DNA from: Gemmatimonadota bacterium
Lineage (GTDB): Bacteria; Gemmatimonadota; Gemmatimonadetes; Longimicrobiales; Gaopeijiaceae
DNA: 64,000 nucleotides
Direction: 5' to 3'
Assembly: GCA_030827315.1 (NCBI GenBank)
Contig: JAURER010000002.1
Span: 1 to 64,000 of the forward strand
In this document: one piece after another, positions 48,063-56,832 of the stretch
Layout: each line of letters starts with the position of its first letter
Position numbering within the stretch: the stretch's first letter is position 1
Notes under the pieces: model-generated
What the model was told of the DNA's origin: nothing
The model's database searches: none
The model's input: the letters and a program-made list of their open reading frames with translations, nothing else
Made by a program: the position numbers and the translations under genes

Positions 48063-48553
48063 GGGGTGCCTCCCTGGCGCCTGGAAACGAAGTTCATGGT
48101 GCGACGCTCCACGGCGTCGAACTCCTGCACATCAACTACAACAGCGTCGCGACGGATCTGCACGATCGTCGTATTACCGATTCTCTGGCCCGCCTTCAGG
48201 TAGAAGGCGTCTCCCGCGACAGGCGCCGTCGTCCCGTCCGGATTGACGTTGACGCCCCCGGTACTCAGAACGGCAACGCTGTTGACGTCGTCCGGGGAAT
48301 ACATGATGCCGATGAGGCTGAGGTCCTCGAATCGGATTCCCTCGTTTCCGGCCAGCCCGGCGTCCCAGGGCCGGAACGGGTTCCGCCGGGTGAACGACGG
48401 ATATTCGAAGACCTCGCGCTCGAAGACGAGCTCCGCGCCCTGCGCCGGCCTCGCCCCCGCCTGCCCGGTGGGTGCCTGAGCACGCACTTCGGGCGCCACC
48501 GCCACGAGAGCCAGGGTGGCCGCGGAGAGGGTCAGGATCCCTCGGATGGTCAT
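48059..48553 (-). CDS. pilP: Type IV pilus assembly protein PilP-like
   Basis: 164-residue exported protein with a signal peptide ending VRAQ. The mature C-terminal half (about 80-160) has the small beta-sandwich pattern of PilP, which joins the PilN/PilO inner-membrane complex to PilQ: LSLIGIMY, then KAGQRIGNTTIVQI and VVVDVQEF. No lipobox Cys is present, unlike the Neisseria and Pseudomonas lipoproteins. Position between pilO and pilQ carries much of the weight for this call. Confidence 0.8.
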   Translation of the reverse strand: MTIRGILTLSAATLALVAVAPEVRAQAPTGQAGARPAQGAELVFEREVFEYPSFTRRNPFRPWDAGLAGNEGIRFEDLSLIGIMYSPDDVNSVAVLSTGGVNVNPDGTTAPVAGDAFYLKAGQRIGNTTIVQIRRDAVVVDVQEFDAVERRTMNFVSRRQGGTP

Positions 48554-49167
48554 GGTCGGTCTCCTGGCAGTTCGGCAGGCGGCAGCGCCGACTGGTCGGG
48601 CAGCACGTACGTCTCGATGCGGAAGGTCGCCCGCACCGGATACTCCATGTCCCGCCGGGTCTGCGGCTGGCCGAACAGCTCGAGTTCCACCTGAACGGGC
48701 GTCACGATCCGGGACAGACTCGCGATCTCAGTGAGAAAGCGGGCAACGTCGTGATACTCGCCGACGACCGTCATCTGATAGGTCGTGCGCGTGTACGGGC
48801 CGGCGGGCTGCGGCGGCTCGGGATCGAGCCCCTGCACGTCGATGTTCGTGTTCCGGGCCCGGCCCTGAATGTCATTGAGCAAAGACGCGACTTCCTCCTG
48901 CCCGGGGATCAGCTCCTCGAGTCGGGCGACGTGACGGCTGTATTGCTCCATCCGCCGGCGCAGTTCATCGACGCCCCCACGGGCGATGATCGCCGTGGCC
49001 TGCCGGTTCCGGATCTCGAGCGACTCCAGGCGATCCCGAACGACGTCGTTCTGGTCGTTGCGGGGCGTCAGGAAGTACATGTTGAACGGGACGATGAGAA
49101 CCAGCACGGCCAGTCCACCGAGTGCCCAGTTCCGCTGTGCGGGATCCGTGGGGTTGTACCAAGCCAT
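48550..49167 (-). CDS. pilO: Type IV pilus assembly protein PilO
   Basis: 205-residue bitopic inner-membrane protein. A short cytoplasmic tail, one membrane helix (about 14-32), a coiled coil (about 40-85) and a C-terminal ferredoxin-like domain with TYQMTVVGEYHDVARFLTEIASLSRIV are all typical of PilO. It pairs with PilN and helps align the pilus machine. It overlaps pilP by four bases and is two bases from pilN. Confidence 0.93.
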   Translation of the reverse strand: MAWYNPTDPAQRNWALGGLAVLVLIVPFNMYFLTPRNDQNDVVRDRLESLEIRNRQATAIIARGGVDELRRRMEQYSRHVARLEELIPGQEEVASLLNDIQGRARNTNIDVQGLDPEPPQPAGPYTRTTYQMTVVGEYHDVARFLTEIASLSRIVTPVQVELELFGQPQTRRDMEYPVRATFRIETYVLPDQSALPPAELPGDRP

Positions 49168-49169
49168 GG

Positions 49170-49874
49170 TCAGTTCCCCCCTCCGACGGTCTGAGCCTCA
49201 GGGGTCGCGTCATCGAACAACGGCACCGTCTCCAGCTCCTCGAGCGGTGGCTGGTCATAGGTGACGGACAGCTCGAACAGGAACACGAGATCGTCCGGGT
49301 TGGCTTCGGAGGCGACCTCCTGAATCGTCTCCGGAGAAACCGAGCGCAGGAAACGGGAGCCCTCGAGCCGGTTCATGAAGCTGGTGATCGCGAAGATCGA
49401 ACCGGCGCGACCGATGATGCGCACCTGCGGCCCTTCACCGGCGTACAGGACTTCGCGAAGCCAGGTGTAGTCCGGCACGGCCGTCGCGACCTCGTCCAGG
49501 AGGTGCGACCACACGTATCGGCCCCGGTCGATTTCCTGGATCACCGCGACGCGCGCCTCGATGGAGTCGCCCTGGGCCTGCAGCTGCTCGATCTGCCGGA
49601 TGACAGCGGCGTTCGTGGCCGAATCCTGAGCCGCGACCTCGAGCTGAACACCAAGCTCCTCGGTCTCGCTCCGGAGGCTCGTGAAGCTGAACCCCATGTA
49701 TCCCAGCGCGATGGCCGCGGCGACGGCGAAGAAGCCCTGATAGGGGTCCATGCCCGCGGCGCCAGCGCCACCACCACCACTCCGCAGATTCTTTACGGAT
49801 GCCAGGACGGCGGCGAGGCTGAAGCCGCCGGCGCCCGCCTTCCTTCCGCCTGGAAGCAGATTGACTTCGATCAC
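49170..49874 (-). CDS. pilN: Type IV pilus assembly protein PilN
   Basis: 234-residue inner-membrane protein that starts MIEVNLLPGG, the conserved peptide that binds PilM. One membrane helix (about 46-66), a coiled coil (about 68-105) and a ferredoxin-like periplasmic domain follow. A Gly/Ala-rich cytoplasmic insert (about 10-45) makes the region between the PilM-binding peptide and the helix longer than usual. Confidence 0.92.
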   Translation of the reverse strand: MIEVNLLPGGRKAGAGGFSLAAVLASVKNLRSGGGGAGAAGMDPYQGFFAVAAAIALGYMGFSFTSLRSETEELGVQLEVAAQDSATNAAVIRQIEQLQAQGDSIEARVAVIQEIDRGRYVWSHLLDEVATAVPDYTWLREVLYAGEGPQVRIIGRAGSIFAITSFMNRLEGSRFLRSVSPETIQEVASEANPDDLVFLFELSVTYDQPPLEELETVPLFDDATPEAQTVGGGN

Positions 49875-49892
49875 GGTATCGGTGTCCTCGTC

Positions 49893-50927
49893 CTAGGCCC
49901 GGAGGGCGAGCCCGAGTGGAAGCAGGAGCATGGGCGCAGCCTCGTCGAGATTGAACCCCTTGGCGGCATCCGGACGGACGGCGACCCGCTCGAACGGATT
50001 CACGACCTGGGTCTCGACGTTCATGCGCTGAGCCAGCGTCCGGTCCATGCCGGGAATGCGCGCGCCCCCGCCACTGAGGAAGATGCGGCCGACCGAGTTC
50101 CCGTCCTGCCGGGTCATGAGGAATGCGCTTGCGCGCTCGATGCCGACTGCGATCTCGTCCGCCGAGCCCTGCACGAAGCTGTCCAGGCCCTCGACGGTAT
50201 CACGACCCTGCACCACGTCTTCGGCCCGCTCCGCCGTGAGTCCGCGCTCGCGCTGGAGCTCCTCCCGGATCTTGCGCGAGCCGAACGGGATGTCCCGGGT
50301 CAGGATCGGAACCCCATCGTCGAGGATGCTCACGTTGGTCGTCTCGTGGCCGACGTTGACGAGAGCCACGATCCCTTTCTGGGCGTCCGGATAGTTGAAC
50401 TCGAACGCGTTGTGCAGGGCGAAGGCCTCGACGTCGATGATCACGGGCTCGACACCCGCGTCCTGGAGAAGACCGACCTTGTTGTCGATCAGCTCGCGCT
50501 TGGCCGCGACGAGGAGCACTTCCATCTGGAGACCGTCACCGTCGGGGTCGAGGATCTGGAAGTCGAGCTCGACGCTCTTGATGTCGAAGGGGACGTGCTG
50601 CTCCGCCTCCCACTTGATGACTTCGCGGGCGTCGGACTCCTTCATGCGATCCATGCCGATCGGCTTGATGATCACGTCGTGCCCGCCGACCGCCGTAACG
50701 ACCTCGGCACCCTTCAGACCGAGTTCGCCGAAGAGTCCCCCAACCGCGTCGGAGACCAGGCTGTAGTCCATAATCTCCCCTTCCACGATGGCGTCGGGAA
50801 GGAGAGGGCGCATCGCGACCCGGACGACTTCCGGCTGATCGCCGGAGTGATCCACTTCCACGACCTTCACGAAGCCGGACCCGATATCCAGGCCGATCAC
50901 GGTTCGCTTTCGTCCGAAGAGGCCCAT
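49893..50927 (-). CDS. pilM: Type IV pilus assembly protein PilM
   Basis: Cytoplasmic actin-like protein that binds PilN. The 344-residue protein has FtsA/PilM features: VIGLDIGSGFVKVVEV (phosphate 1), VVTAVGGHDV, ALVNVGHETTNVSIL (phosphate 2) and FLSGGGARIPGMD (adenosine). It is the first gene of pilM-N-O-P-Q and has a candidate promoter 55 bases upstream. Confidence 0.96.
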   Translation of the reverse strand: MGLFGRKRTVIGLDIGSGFVKVVEVDHSGDQPEVVRVAMRPLLPDAIVEGEIMDYSLVSDAVGGLFGELGLKGAEVVTAVGGHDVIIKPIGMDRMKESDAREVIKWEAEQHVPFDIKSVELDFQILDPDGDGLQMEVLLVAAKRELIDNKVGLLQDAGVEPVIIDVEAFALHNAFEFNYPDAQKGIVALVNVGHETTNVSILDDGVPILTRDIPFGSRKIREELQRERGLTAERAEDVVQGRDTVEGLDSFVQGSADEIAVGIERASAFLMTRQDGNSVGRIFLSGGGARIPGMDRTLAQRMNVETQVVNPFERVAVRPDAAKGFNLDEAAPMLLLPLGLALRA

Positions 50928-50981
50928 TCTCCGCCTTCACGCGAGGGGATGAGAATAGAAAATCCTGTGAATGTCCAAGGC

Positions 50982-51011
50982 AGGTTACCACAAAAAGTTA
51001 AGACTTGTCAA
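50982..51011 (-). promoter_or_regulatory. Candidate promoter of pilM-pilQ
   Basis: On the minus strand TTGACA (51006-51011), a perfect -35 box, is followed after 18 bases by TAACCT (50982-50987). The whole 175-base gap 50928-51102 is unusually AT-rich for this genome. pilM would start about 50 bases downstream of the expected transcription start. Confidence 0.55.
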
Positions 51012-51102
51012 GAAAACGAAGCCCGCGCTCCGATGGGAGAAAATTGATAAACATTTGATGCGGTCAGCCTTTCGGCCCGGGTCCCGTCCAACCCTGGCTC
51101 GA

Positions 51103-52137
51103 TTAGGGTTGGAGCCACATCCAGCCACCACCGGCGATCGCAACCGGAGCGAGCACGGGGTCGACCGAAAGCGCGCGTATCGCCCAGCAGCGGGATCCGC
51201 TGACGGCGGATCCTCCGCGGATTTCGATCCCGCCCCCCGCCCTCACGAAACCGGTGACCACGGATCCGCGGTCCAGACGCAGCCGTCCGGCCACGACGAC
51301 CCCGCCATACAGCGCGACTCCGGAAAGCGTGAGATCACCGCGCCCGACGAGCAGTGCCTGGCCCGAACCGTCGGCCGCGACCGTCCCGTGCTCGGCCACC
51401 ACCGCCGGCACGCGGTCCGCGCACGCCCCGCCGGGCCGAGCGGCGTCGCCCCAGTTCCAGGCGCCTTCCGCGCACAAGCCACCCGTCTCCCGCGGGGCCG
51501 GACGTCCGGCCCCGGCGACCCCGAGCGGGATCCGCACCGCCAGTACCCCCGGGTCGAGCGTGTCTCCCGGATCGCCGCCCGCGAGTGCCTCCTCGACTCT
51601 CCAGGCCGCGAGCGGGGATGAATCCGGAGGCGCCGGCGCGCACCCCTCGGGTGGCGCCGGCTCGGCCTGCAGCTGGAACGTCGTCTCGTCAACGCCTTCG
51701 ACCTCGCCGGCCTCCGGAGCGACCCCTACGGACACTACGGCACCGAGGGCGCGGAGGAGCCGTTCGGGGTCCGGGCGACGGAACGGGCGCCCCACCCTCG
51801 CCCGGGCCGCGCCGGCTGACGCCTCGCCCTCCACCATCCACAGGTCACCGCCGAGCGGGCGCACGCTTCCTCGATAGTACGTCCCGTCGAGCGCGCCGGA
51901 CACCGAATCGGCCTCGGCGAGAATCGTCGCGTCGGGCGATGCGTGGGGAAGGCGTTCCCGGGCCGCGCGGAGCGCTGCCCACTCGGCGACCGCGCGGGCG
52001 GCCAGCGCGCTCCTCGCTGCGGCGGAGGCCAGCGCCTCCTGCCGCGCAAGAAGGAGGGCGCCGTGCGCGAGAAGCATCGCGCAAAGCGAAAGCAGAACCG
52101 CCGCCGCGAGCGCGCCGCCGCGCCTGCGGGTACTCAC
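51103..52137 (-). CDS. PilX-like pilus assembly protein
   Basis: 344-residue protein with a basic start (MSTRRRG), one long hydrophobic helix (about 8-32) and a Ser/Ala-rich helix after it, as in PilX N-terminal domains, which lack the standard prepilin cleavage site. The large C-terminal region is beta-rich, with a right-handed repeat look (DLTLSGVALYGGVVVAGRL, then GSVVTGFVRAGGGIEIRGGS) and six or so Cys. It is the last gene of the minor-pilin run and overlaps the PilW-like gene by four bases. Assignment rests on topology and context. Confidence 0.65.
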   Translation of the reverse strand: MSTRRRGGALAAAVLLSLCAMLLAHGALLLARQEALASAAARSALAARAVAEWAALRAARERLPHASPDATILAEADSVSGALDGTYYRGSVRPLGGDLWMVEGEASAGAARARVGRPFRRPDPERLLRALGAVVSVGVAPEAGEVEGVDETTFQLQAEPAPPEGCAPAPPDSSPLAAWRVEEALAGGDPGDTLDPGVLAVRIPLGVAGAGRPAPRETGGLCAEGAWNWGDAARPGGACADRVPAVVAEHGTVAADGSGQALLVGRGDLTLSGVALYGGVVVAGRLRLDRGSVVTGFVRAGGGIEIRGGSAVSGSRCWAIRALSVDPVLAPVAIAGGGWMWLQP

Positions 52138-52883
52138 CGGGCCGGCGCCAGCGGGACGTTCCACCGCCCATCCAACCGACCCGGTGCATCGATCTCGAGA
52201 CCCGCCGCGCTGGCCGGCGGCGTCCCGTCCACCAGCCGGGCACCGCGGAGGACCGCCTCCGTCATCGGCTGTGCGCCGCCCGCTCCGCGGCGATACCGCA
52301 GGGTGGCGCCACCGACGTGATACGATCCGGCTTCGAAGAGCCGGAACATGACCGGGACGCCGCCCGAAGCGGATCCGGCCCCGATGCCCCGGACCCTCCA
52401 TCGTTCCGGTCGCCCCGCCGTCGAGTCGGGACATGAAGCCGGAGCGGGGCCTGAGGAGACCAGCCCGGCGGCCACCCAGCTCCCGTCTGCGCGGAGCGCG
52501 AGCACCGAGTCCTTGCCGGGGTCCGGCTCCCTCGCGGAGCGGACCCGTACCGCGAAGGTCGAGTCGTCCAGCGGCGCGCAGACCAGCGCGAGACCCCGGA
52601 AAGCTCGAACGTGCACCGAGTCGGGAGCGCGCATCCGCCAGTCGCGCCCCGCCGCCCCGTCGCCGAGCTCCGAGCGGAGGACCCACCGGACCGAACGAGC
52701 CGCTCCGATCCACGTCCCGCGTTCCTGGAGCCCGGTCGCGGCCCGGGCGACGCCAGCGAGCGCACGCACCGACAGGATCATGAGGATCAAGAGGCACGCG
52801 AGCGTGACCGTGAGCTCCGCGACGGTGTGCCCCGCCCGGGCATGCCGATTGCCGCCCTGTCGTCGGCGGAGGACGCGCGTCAC
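52134..52883 (-). CDS. PilW-like minor pilin
   Basis: 249-residue prepilin. The leader MTRVLRRRQGGNRHARAG ends in Gly; the mature start HTVAELTVTLACLLILMIL has Glu at +5 and the hydrophobic helix of type IV pilins. The globular part is beta-rich with two Cys (VCAPL and SCPDS). The GTG start at 52883 overlaps the PilV-like stop. The large size for a minor pilin and its place after PilV fit PilW, which helps prime pilus assembly. Confidence 0.72.
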   Translation of the reverse strand: MTRVLRRRQGGNRHARAGHTVAELTVTLACLLILMILSVRALAGVARAATGLQERGTWIGAARSVRWVLRSELGDGAAGRDWRMRAPDSVHVRAFRGLALVCAPLDDSTFAVRVRSAREPDPGKDSVLALRADGSWVAAGLVSSGPAPASCPDSTAGRPERWRVRGIGAGSASGGVPVMFRLFEAGSYHVGGATLRYRRGAGGAQPMTEAVLRGARLVDGTPPASAAGLEIDAPGRLDGRWNVPLAPAR

Positions 52884-53212
52884 CACCCGGCTCTCGCACC
52901 GGTGAGCCGGAAGGGTGGAACGTCCCGCCCCTCGACCACGATCACGAACCCGCCCGTGGTCGGCAGCCAGAAAGCGCCGACGCTCGCCGTCGTGTCGCCC
53001 CCGCCGGTGATTGAGTCGACGGCCCCGAGCGAGTCCCGAAGCGCGGAGGCCCTCCACGCGGTCGCCTCGAGCGTCCGGGCTCGGGTCATCGTACGCTCCG
53101 CGACGAGCACCACGCCCAGCGCAGCGAGGAGACCCACCTGGAGAACGAGGAGTCCCACGACGACCTCCACCAGGGTGAGGCCGCGACGTCGTCCGGAGCC
53201 CACGGGCGTCAT
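52880..53212 (-). CDS. PilV-like minor pilin
   Basis: 110-residue prepilin with a ten-residue basic leader ending RRRG and the mature start LTLVEVVVGLLVLQVGLLAALG, with Glu at +5. The C-terminal part is short, with no disulfide Cys. Small size and the LTLVEVVV motif suit PilV/GspI-type minor pilins. Four-base overlaps link it to the genes on both sides. Confidence 0.75.
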   Translation of the reverse strand: MTPVGSGRRRGLTLVEVVVGLLVLQVGLLAALGVVLVAERTMTRARTLEATAWRASALRDSLGAVDSITGGGDTTASVGAFWLPTTGGFVIVVEGRDVPPFRLTGARAGW

Positions 53213-53640
53213 CTGCGACGCACCCGGCCATACGAGGAGACGACGATCCCCGCTTCCGCGCGGCCCCGCCGTACCACGATCGTCGCGCTGGCGAAGCGTC
53301 CGATACCCAGGGCGTCGAAGTCGAACGCAGTCGATGCGCGCCCCGCAGGAAGGAGCAGTTCCGGCGGGAGGGCGGTCCTTCCGAGACGGACGGACCGAAC
53401 CAGGGAATCACGGGCCAGTAGAAGAGCGGCCGGGGGCTCCGACTCGAGGACAAGGGTGGCTCCGCCGCGTGCCACTCCGACCGCGCGAGCCTGCGTCATC
53501 AGGCCGACCAGTTCTTCCCGCACCGAGCGGACCTCCACCCGGTCGCCGAGTTCGTTCAGACGCGGGGTGGCCAGAGCCGTGACCGCCACGAGGACGGCGA
53601 GGCAGACCACCAACTCCATGAGTGTCGTTCCCGTTCGCAT
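53209..53640 (-). CDS. FimT/GspH-like minor pilin
   Basis: 143-residue prepilin. From the ATG at 53640 the leader is only MRTG; the mature start TTLMELVVCLAVLVAVTALATPRL has Glu at +5. The C-terminal part ends with a strand pattern (ATIVVRRGRAEAGIVVSSYGRVRR) like the GspH/FimT domain. I chose 53640 because GAGG lies eight bases ahead; an in-frame ATG at 53676 has no clear ribosome site. FimT binds DNA in some species; that cannot be judged here. Confidence 0.75.
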   Translation of the reverse strand: MRTGTTLMELVVCLAVLVAVTALATPRLNELGDRVEVRSVREELVGLMTQARAVGVARGGATLVLESEPPAALLLARDSLVRSVRLGRTALPPELLLPAGRASTAFDFDALGIGRFASATIVVRRGRAEAGIVVSSYGRVRRR

Positions 53641-53688
53641 GAGGACAACCTCGGCCCGCACGCGGAGCCCCTCCATGCGCCTATGGGA

Positions 53689-55047
53689 CTACGCGATCCC
53701 GTACTCCTGGATCTTGTAACGAAGGGCGCGGGGGGAAAGCTCGAGGAGCTCGGCGGCCTGCGTCTTGTTCCCCCCGGTGCGGTCCAGCGCGAGCTGGATG
53801 AGGTGGCGTTCGAGCCGGGTCCCCTGCCTCTTCACGGAGAGGTCGTCCCCGTCCATGCCGCGCGCCGGCATCTGCGGCGCCGGCCGCCGGATCGCTTCGG
53901 GCAGATCCTCCAGCGACACGACGTCGTCCTCGGTGAGAACCAGCGCCCGCTCCAGAACGTTCTCGAGCTCACGGATGTTGCCGGGCCAGGCGTAGGAGAG
54001 CAGCAGCTCCATCGCGTCGGGGGCGATGCCGGACACGTGTATCCCGAGACGCGACGACTGCCGCTCAAGCAGGTGCAATGCCAGCTGGGGAATCTCCTCG
54101 CGGCGCGCGCGGAGAGAGGGCAGGTGGACCGGAACGACCGCCAGTCGATAGTACAGATCCTTGCGAAAGCCACCGGACTCCACGGCTTCCTCGAGATCCC
54201 TGTTCGTGGCGGCAATCACGCGCACGTCCACCGGCGTGGTGTCCATGGCACCGATCCGCCGCACCTCGCGTTCCTGAAGCGCGCGCAGCAGCTTGACCTG
54301 CAGCGCCCCGGGGAGCTCACCGACCTCGTCGAGGAAGAGCGTGCCGCCGTCCGCCACTTCGAAGAGACCGGCCTTGTCACGATCCGCGCCCGTAAACGCG
54401 CCCTTCACGAATCCGAAGAACTCAGACTCGAGAAGCTGCTCCGGAACCCCACCGCAGTTGACCGCGACGAAGGCACGATTCTTACGCGTCGACTCGCGGT
54501 GCAACATACGCGCCACAAGCTCCTTCCCGGTGCCGCTCGCACCCGTCACGAGCACCGAGGAATCGTACGGCGCGACTTTCTGAACGACGTCGAGCGCCGC
54601 ACGCATGGCGGGCGACCCGACAACGATTTCGCCGAACCTGGCATCCGCGCGAACCTCCTGGCGCAGACGTCCCACCTCCCGGCGCAGCTGCTCTCGCTCT
54701 TCCGCCTTGCCGACGATGAGCAGCACGTCGTCGGCGCCGAACGGCTTCGGGATGTAGTCGTAGGCGCCCTTCTTCATAGCCTCCAGCGCGAGGTCCAGTC
54801 CACCGTAGGCCGTCATGACAAGGATCAGCGCCTGCCCGCCCCATTTCCGGTACGCCTCGACGAATTCCAGCCCCCCGAGCCGGGGCATCCGGACGTCGCA
54901 CAGGATCATGTCGGGCGACTGTGCCTTCGCCGTGGCGAGCCCCTGCTCTCCGTCTTCCGCCTGCACGACGTCGTATCCAGCGTCGCCGAGGATGAGCGTA
55001 AGCGACTTCCGCAGACCTGCGTCGTCGTCAATGATCAGGATCTTCAC
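53689..55047 (-). CDS. NtrC-family response regulator (minor-pilin side)
   Basis: 452-residue sigma-54 activator. The receiver has the acidic pair DD and phosphorylatable D51 in LCDVRMP, then T in MTAYGG and K in PKPF. The AAA+ domain has GASGTGKE, GAFTGAD and FLDEVGEL. The Fis-type DNA-binding end is KTQAAELLELSPRALRYKIQEYG. It overlaps its partner kinase by four bases and is followed by the minor pilin genes, so it probably shares their transcript. Confidence 0.95.
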   Translation of the reverse strand: MKILIIDDDAGLRKSLTLILGDAGYDVVQAEDGEQGLATAKAQSPDMILCDVRMPRLGGLEFVEAYRKWGGQALILVMTAYGGLDLALEAMKKGAYDYIPKPFGADDVLLIVGKAEEREQLRREVGRLRQEVRADARFGEIVVGSPAMRAALDVVQKVAPYDSSVLVTGASGTGKELVARMLHRESTRKNRAFVAVNCGGVPEQLLESEFFGFVKGAFTGADRDKAGLFEVADGGTLFLDEVGELPGALQVKLLRALQEREVRRIGAMDTTPVDVRVIAATNRDLEEAVESGGFRKDLYYRLAVVPVHLPSLRARREEIPQLALHLLERQSSRLGIHVSGIAPDAMELLLSYAWPGNIRELENVLERALVLTEDDVVSLEDLPEAIRRPAPQMPARGMDGDDLSVKRQGTRLERHLIQLALDRTGGNKTQAAELLELSPRALRYKIQEYGIA

Positions 55048-56138
55048 GAATCCTCCGGGGGTGCCGTCCGTTCCGCCTCGCCGCCCTCATCGTACATGAT
55101 CGGCAGGCGAATGACGAAGTGCGCGCCGCGGCCAGAGCCGCTCCGCGCCTCGATGGTCCCGCCCATCCCTTCCAGGAGGCGGGCGCAGATCGACAGCCCC
55201 AGACCTGTACCCTCCCCCGGCTCCTTCGTCGTGAAGAAGGGGTCGAAGAGGTGCTCCGCGACATCCTCGGGGATGCCGGGCCCGTTGTCCATGATCTCGA
55301 TGACGGTGACGCGTTCCGCGCTCCGGACCGACGCCACCCCGTCCTCGTCGGCCGCGACGCGACGCCGGTGCAGATAGTTCAATGAAGGTGGATCGCCCTC
55401 CCGTCGCCGAGGCATCCGGCGTACGTCTCCCTCCTCGACCCCGACCCGCACCTGCACCTCGGGTTCAGCGACGTCCCGGACGGCATGAAGCGCGTTGAGC
55501 AGGACGTTGACGAGGACCTGTTCGAGCCGCTCGGAGTCATGCAGGAGCATCATCCCGTCGGACGCCACGTGCCAGGCTGTGGATACCGCGGTGAGCTTGC
55601 CCTGGCGCTCGAGGAGCTCGCGCACGCGCTCGACCACCTGTGACACCGAGCGCGGCTCCAGTGACGCGCGTCCGGGGCGCGCGTAGTCGAGGAGCCCGCG
55701 CACGATCCGGTCGATCCGAACGGCCTCGTCGCGGATCGCATCGAGGATCTCCGTGTCCGCCCCGTCGCGGCGGGCGCGTGCGCGAGCCACGTCCACGAAT
55801 CCGAGGATGGCACCGAGTGGATTGCCGACCTCGTGCGCGATGCCGGCCGCGAGCGTACCCGCGGATGCGAGTCGGGCCGTTCGGACCACCTGATCACGGG
55901 CCGCACGCACCTCGCGGTTGCTGGCGTCGAGAGACTCGATGTTGGCCGCGAGGAGCGCGCGTTCGCTTGCAGCGGACTCGGCCAGTCGATTCACCCCGAC
56001 CGCGATGTCGCCCAGCTCGGGGGACGCGAACCCCGACAGCCGGTGCTCGTGGGCCCCCTCGGCGATCCAGCGGATCTCCTCCGCCAGGCGCAACAACTCC
56101 GATCGGTCAGTCAGAAGCGGAACCCCACCCTCGGGCAT
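55044..56138 (-). CDS. Soluble sensor histidine kinase
   Basis: 364-residue kinase with no membrane helix. Residues 1-75 look like a HAMP or signalling helix region, followed by the H box AAGIAHEVGNPLGAILGF with the phosphorylated His. The HATPase domain has an N-box variant (NVLLNALHAV), DNGPGIP (G1), FFTTKEPGEGTGLGLSI (F and G2) and a final GAHFVIRLP. An Arg/Asp-rich insert with YLHRRR splits the HATPase domain. It pairs with the following NtrC-type regulator (ATGA overlap). With no sensor domain visible, the input may come from a protein contact. Confidence 0.92.
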   Translation of the reverse strand: MPEGGVPLLTDRSELLRLAEEIRWIAEGAHEHRLSGFASPELGDIAVGVNRLAESAASERALLAANIESLDASNREVRAARDQVVRTARLASAGTLAAGIAHEVGNPLGAILGFVDVARARARRDGADTEILDAIRDEAVRIDRIVRGLLDYARPGRASLEPRSVSQVVERVRELLERQGKLTAVSTAWHVASDGMMLLHDSERLEQVLVNVLLNALHAVRDVAEPEVQVRVGVEEGDVRRMPRRREGDPPSLNYLHRRRVAADEDGVASVRSAERVTVIEIMDNGPGIPEDVAEHLFDPFFTTKEPGEGTGLGLSICARLLEGMGGTIEARSGSGRGAHFVIRLPIMYDEGGEAERTAPPEDS

Positions 56139-56364
56139 GCCGGAGCACGCGCCGCGCGAGTCGCGCCGGTGACCAGGGTCCGCGGGCCGGCGGGCCCGGG
56201 ACGGAGCAGCTCGGGATCTCGTTCAAGGCACGCACCTCGGCTCGGTGTCTCGCTCGGACAGGGGCCCGGACGAAGCGAAGGGTGGCCCGGACACACCCGA
56301 ACCACCCTCGCGCTTCATTTCACACCCGCGTCATCTCGCGGGAGCCTGCAACTCGACCCGGAGG

Positions 56365-56763
56365 TCAGCTGGTGCAGGCGACCTCACCCGGCTGCGTCGG
56401 CGTGGCCGTCCCCACGGTCGGCGCGGCGGCCGTTCCGTAGAAGTACGCGCAGCCCTGATCGGTACCGAGCGCCATGTGGTAGGCCGTGGCGGCCCACCCG
56501 GAGGCGGTCACGTTCTGGATGGTCACGATCACGCCGTCCGAGTTCGTGAAAGCCAGATCGGCCTCGACGTCGGAGTAGGCGTAGGTGTCCGAGTAGTAGA
56601 TCTCCTGCTGGCTCGCCAGGTTCTTCAGATCGGACTTCATGGCGGCGAAGTAAGCCTTCTCACGCGTGGCGCTGAACTTCGGAATGGCGATGGCCGCCAG
56701 GATTCCAATGATCACGACCACGATGAGGAGCTCAATGAGGGTGAAACCCTTGTTGTCTCGCAT
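56365..56763 (-). CDS. pilA: Major type IV pilin PilA
   Basis: 132-residue prepilin with the short leader MRDNKG and the classic mature start FTLIELLIVVVIIGILAAIAIP, with Glu at +5. The mature pilin is about 126 residues. Two Cys near the C terminus (QGCAYF and EVACTS) can form the D-region disulfide loop. The globular domain is rich in Thr and Ser (TAAAPTVGTATPTQPG), possible O-glycosylation sites. It stands alone between the TMTC-like gene and the soluble kinase, with its own sigma-54 promoter. Confidence 0.97.
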   Translation of the reverse strand: MRDNKGFTLIELLIVVVIIGILAAIAIPKFSATREKAYFAAMKSDLKNLASQQEIYYSDTYAYSDVEADLAFTNSDGVIVTIQNVTASGWAATAYHMALGTDQGCAYFYGTAAAPTVGTATPTQPGEVACTS

Positions 56764-56816
56764 CGGAGTGACTCCAGGTGTGAGTGAACCACGGTGACGT
56801 TCGGGTCCGCGAAACG

Positions 56817-56832
56817 TGCAAACTGCGGGCCA
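56817..56832 (-). promoter_or_regulatory. Sigma-54 promoter of pilA
   Basis: The minus strand reads TGGCCCGCAGTTTGCA. It has the essential GG and GC spaced by ten bases and matches the consensus TGGCACG-N4-TTGCA at all but one fixed position. The expected start near 56806 leaves a leader of about 42 bases before the pilA ATG. An AT-rich stretch lies just upstream. The rest of the gap 56764-56987 holds no recognised feature. Confidence 0.85.

Noticed and set aside
56325-56342. Six-base-stem hairpin after pilA as a terminator.
   Set aside because: The stem is short, the loop is six bases and no T tract follows; it may still contribute to pilA mRNA stability.
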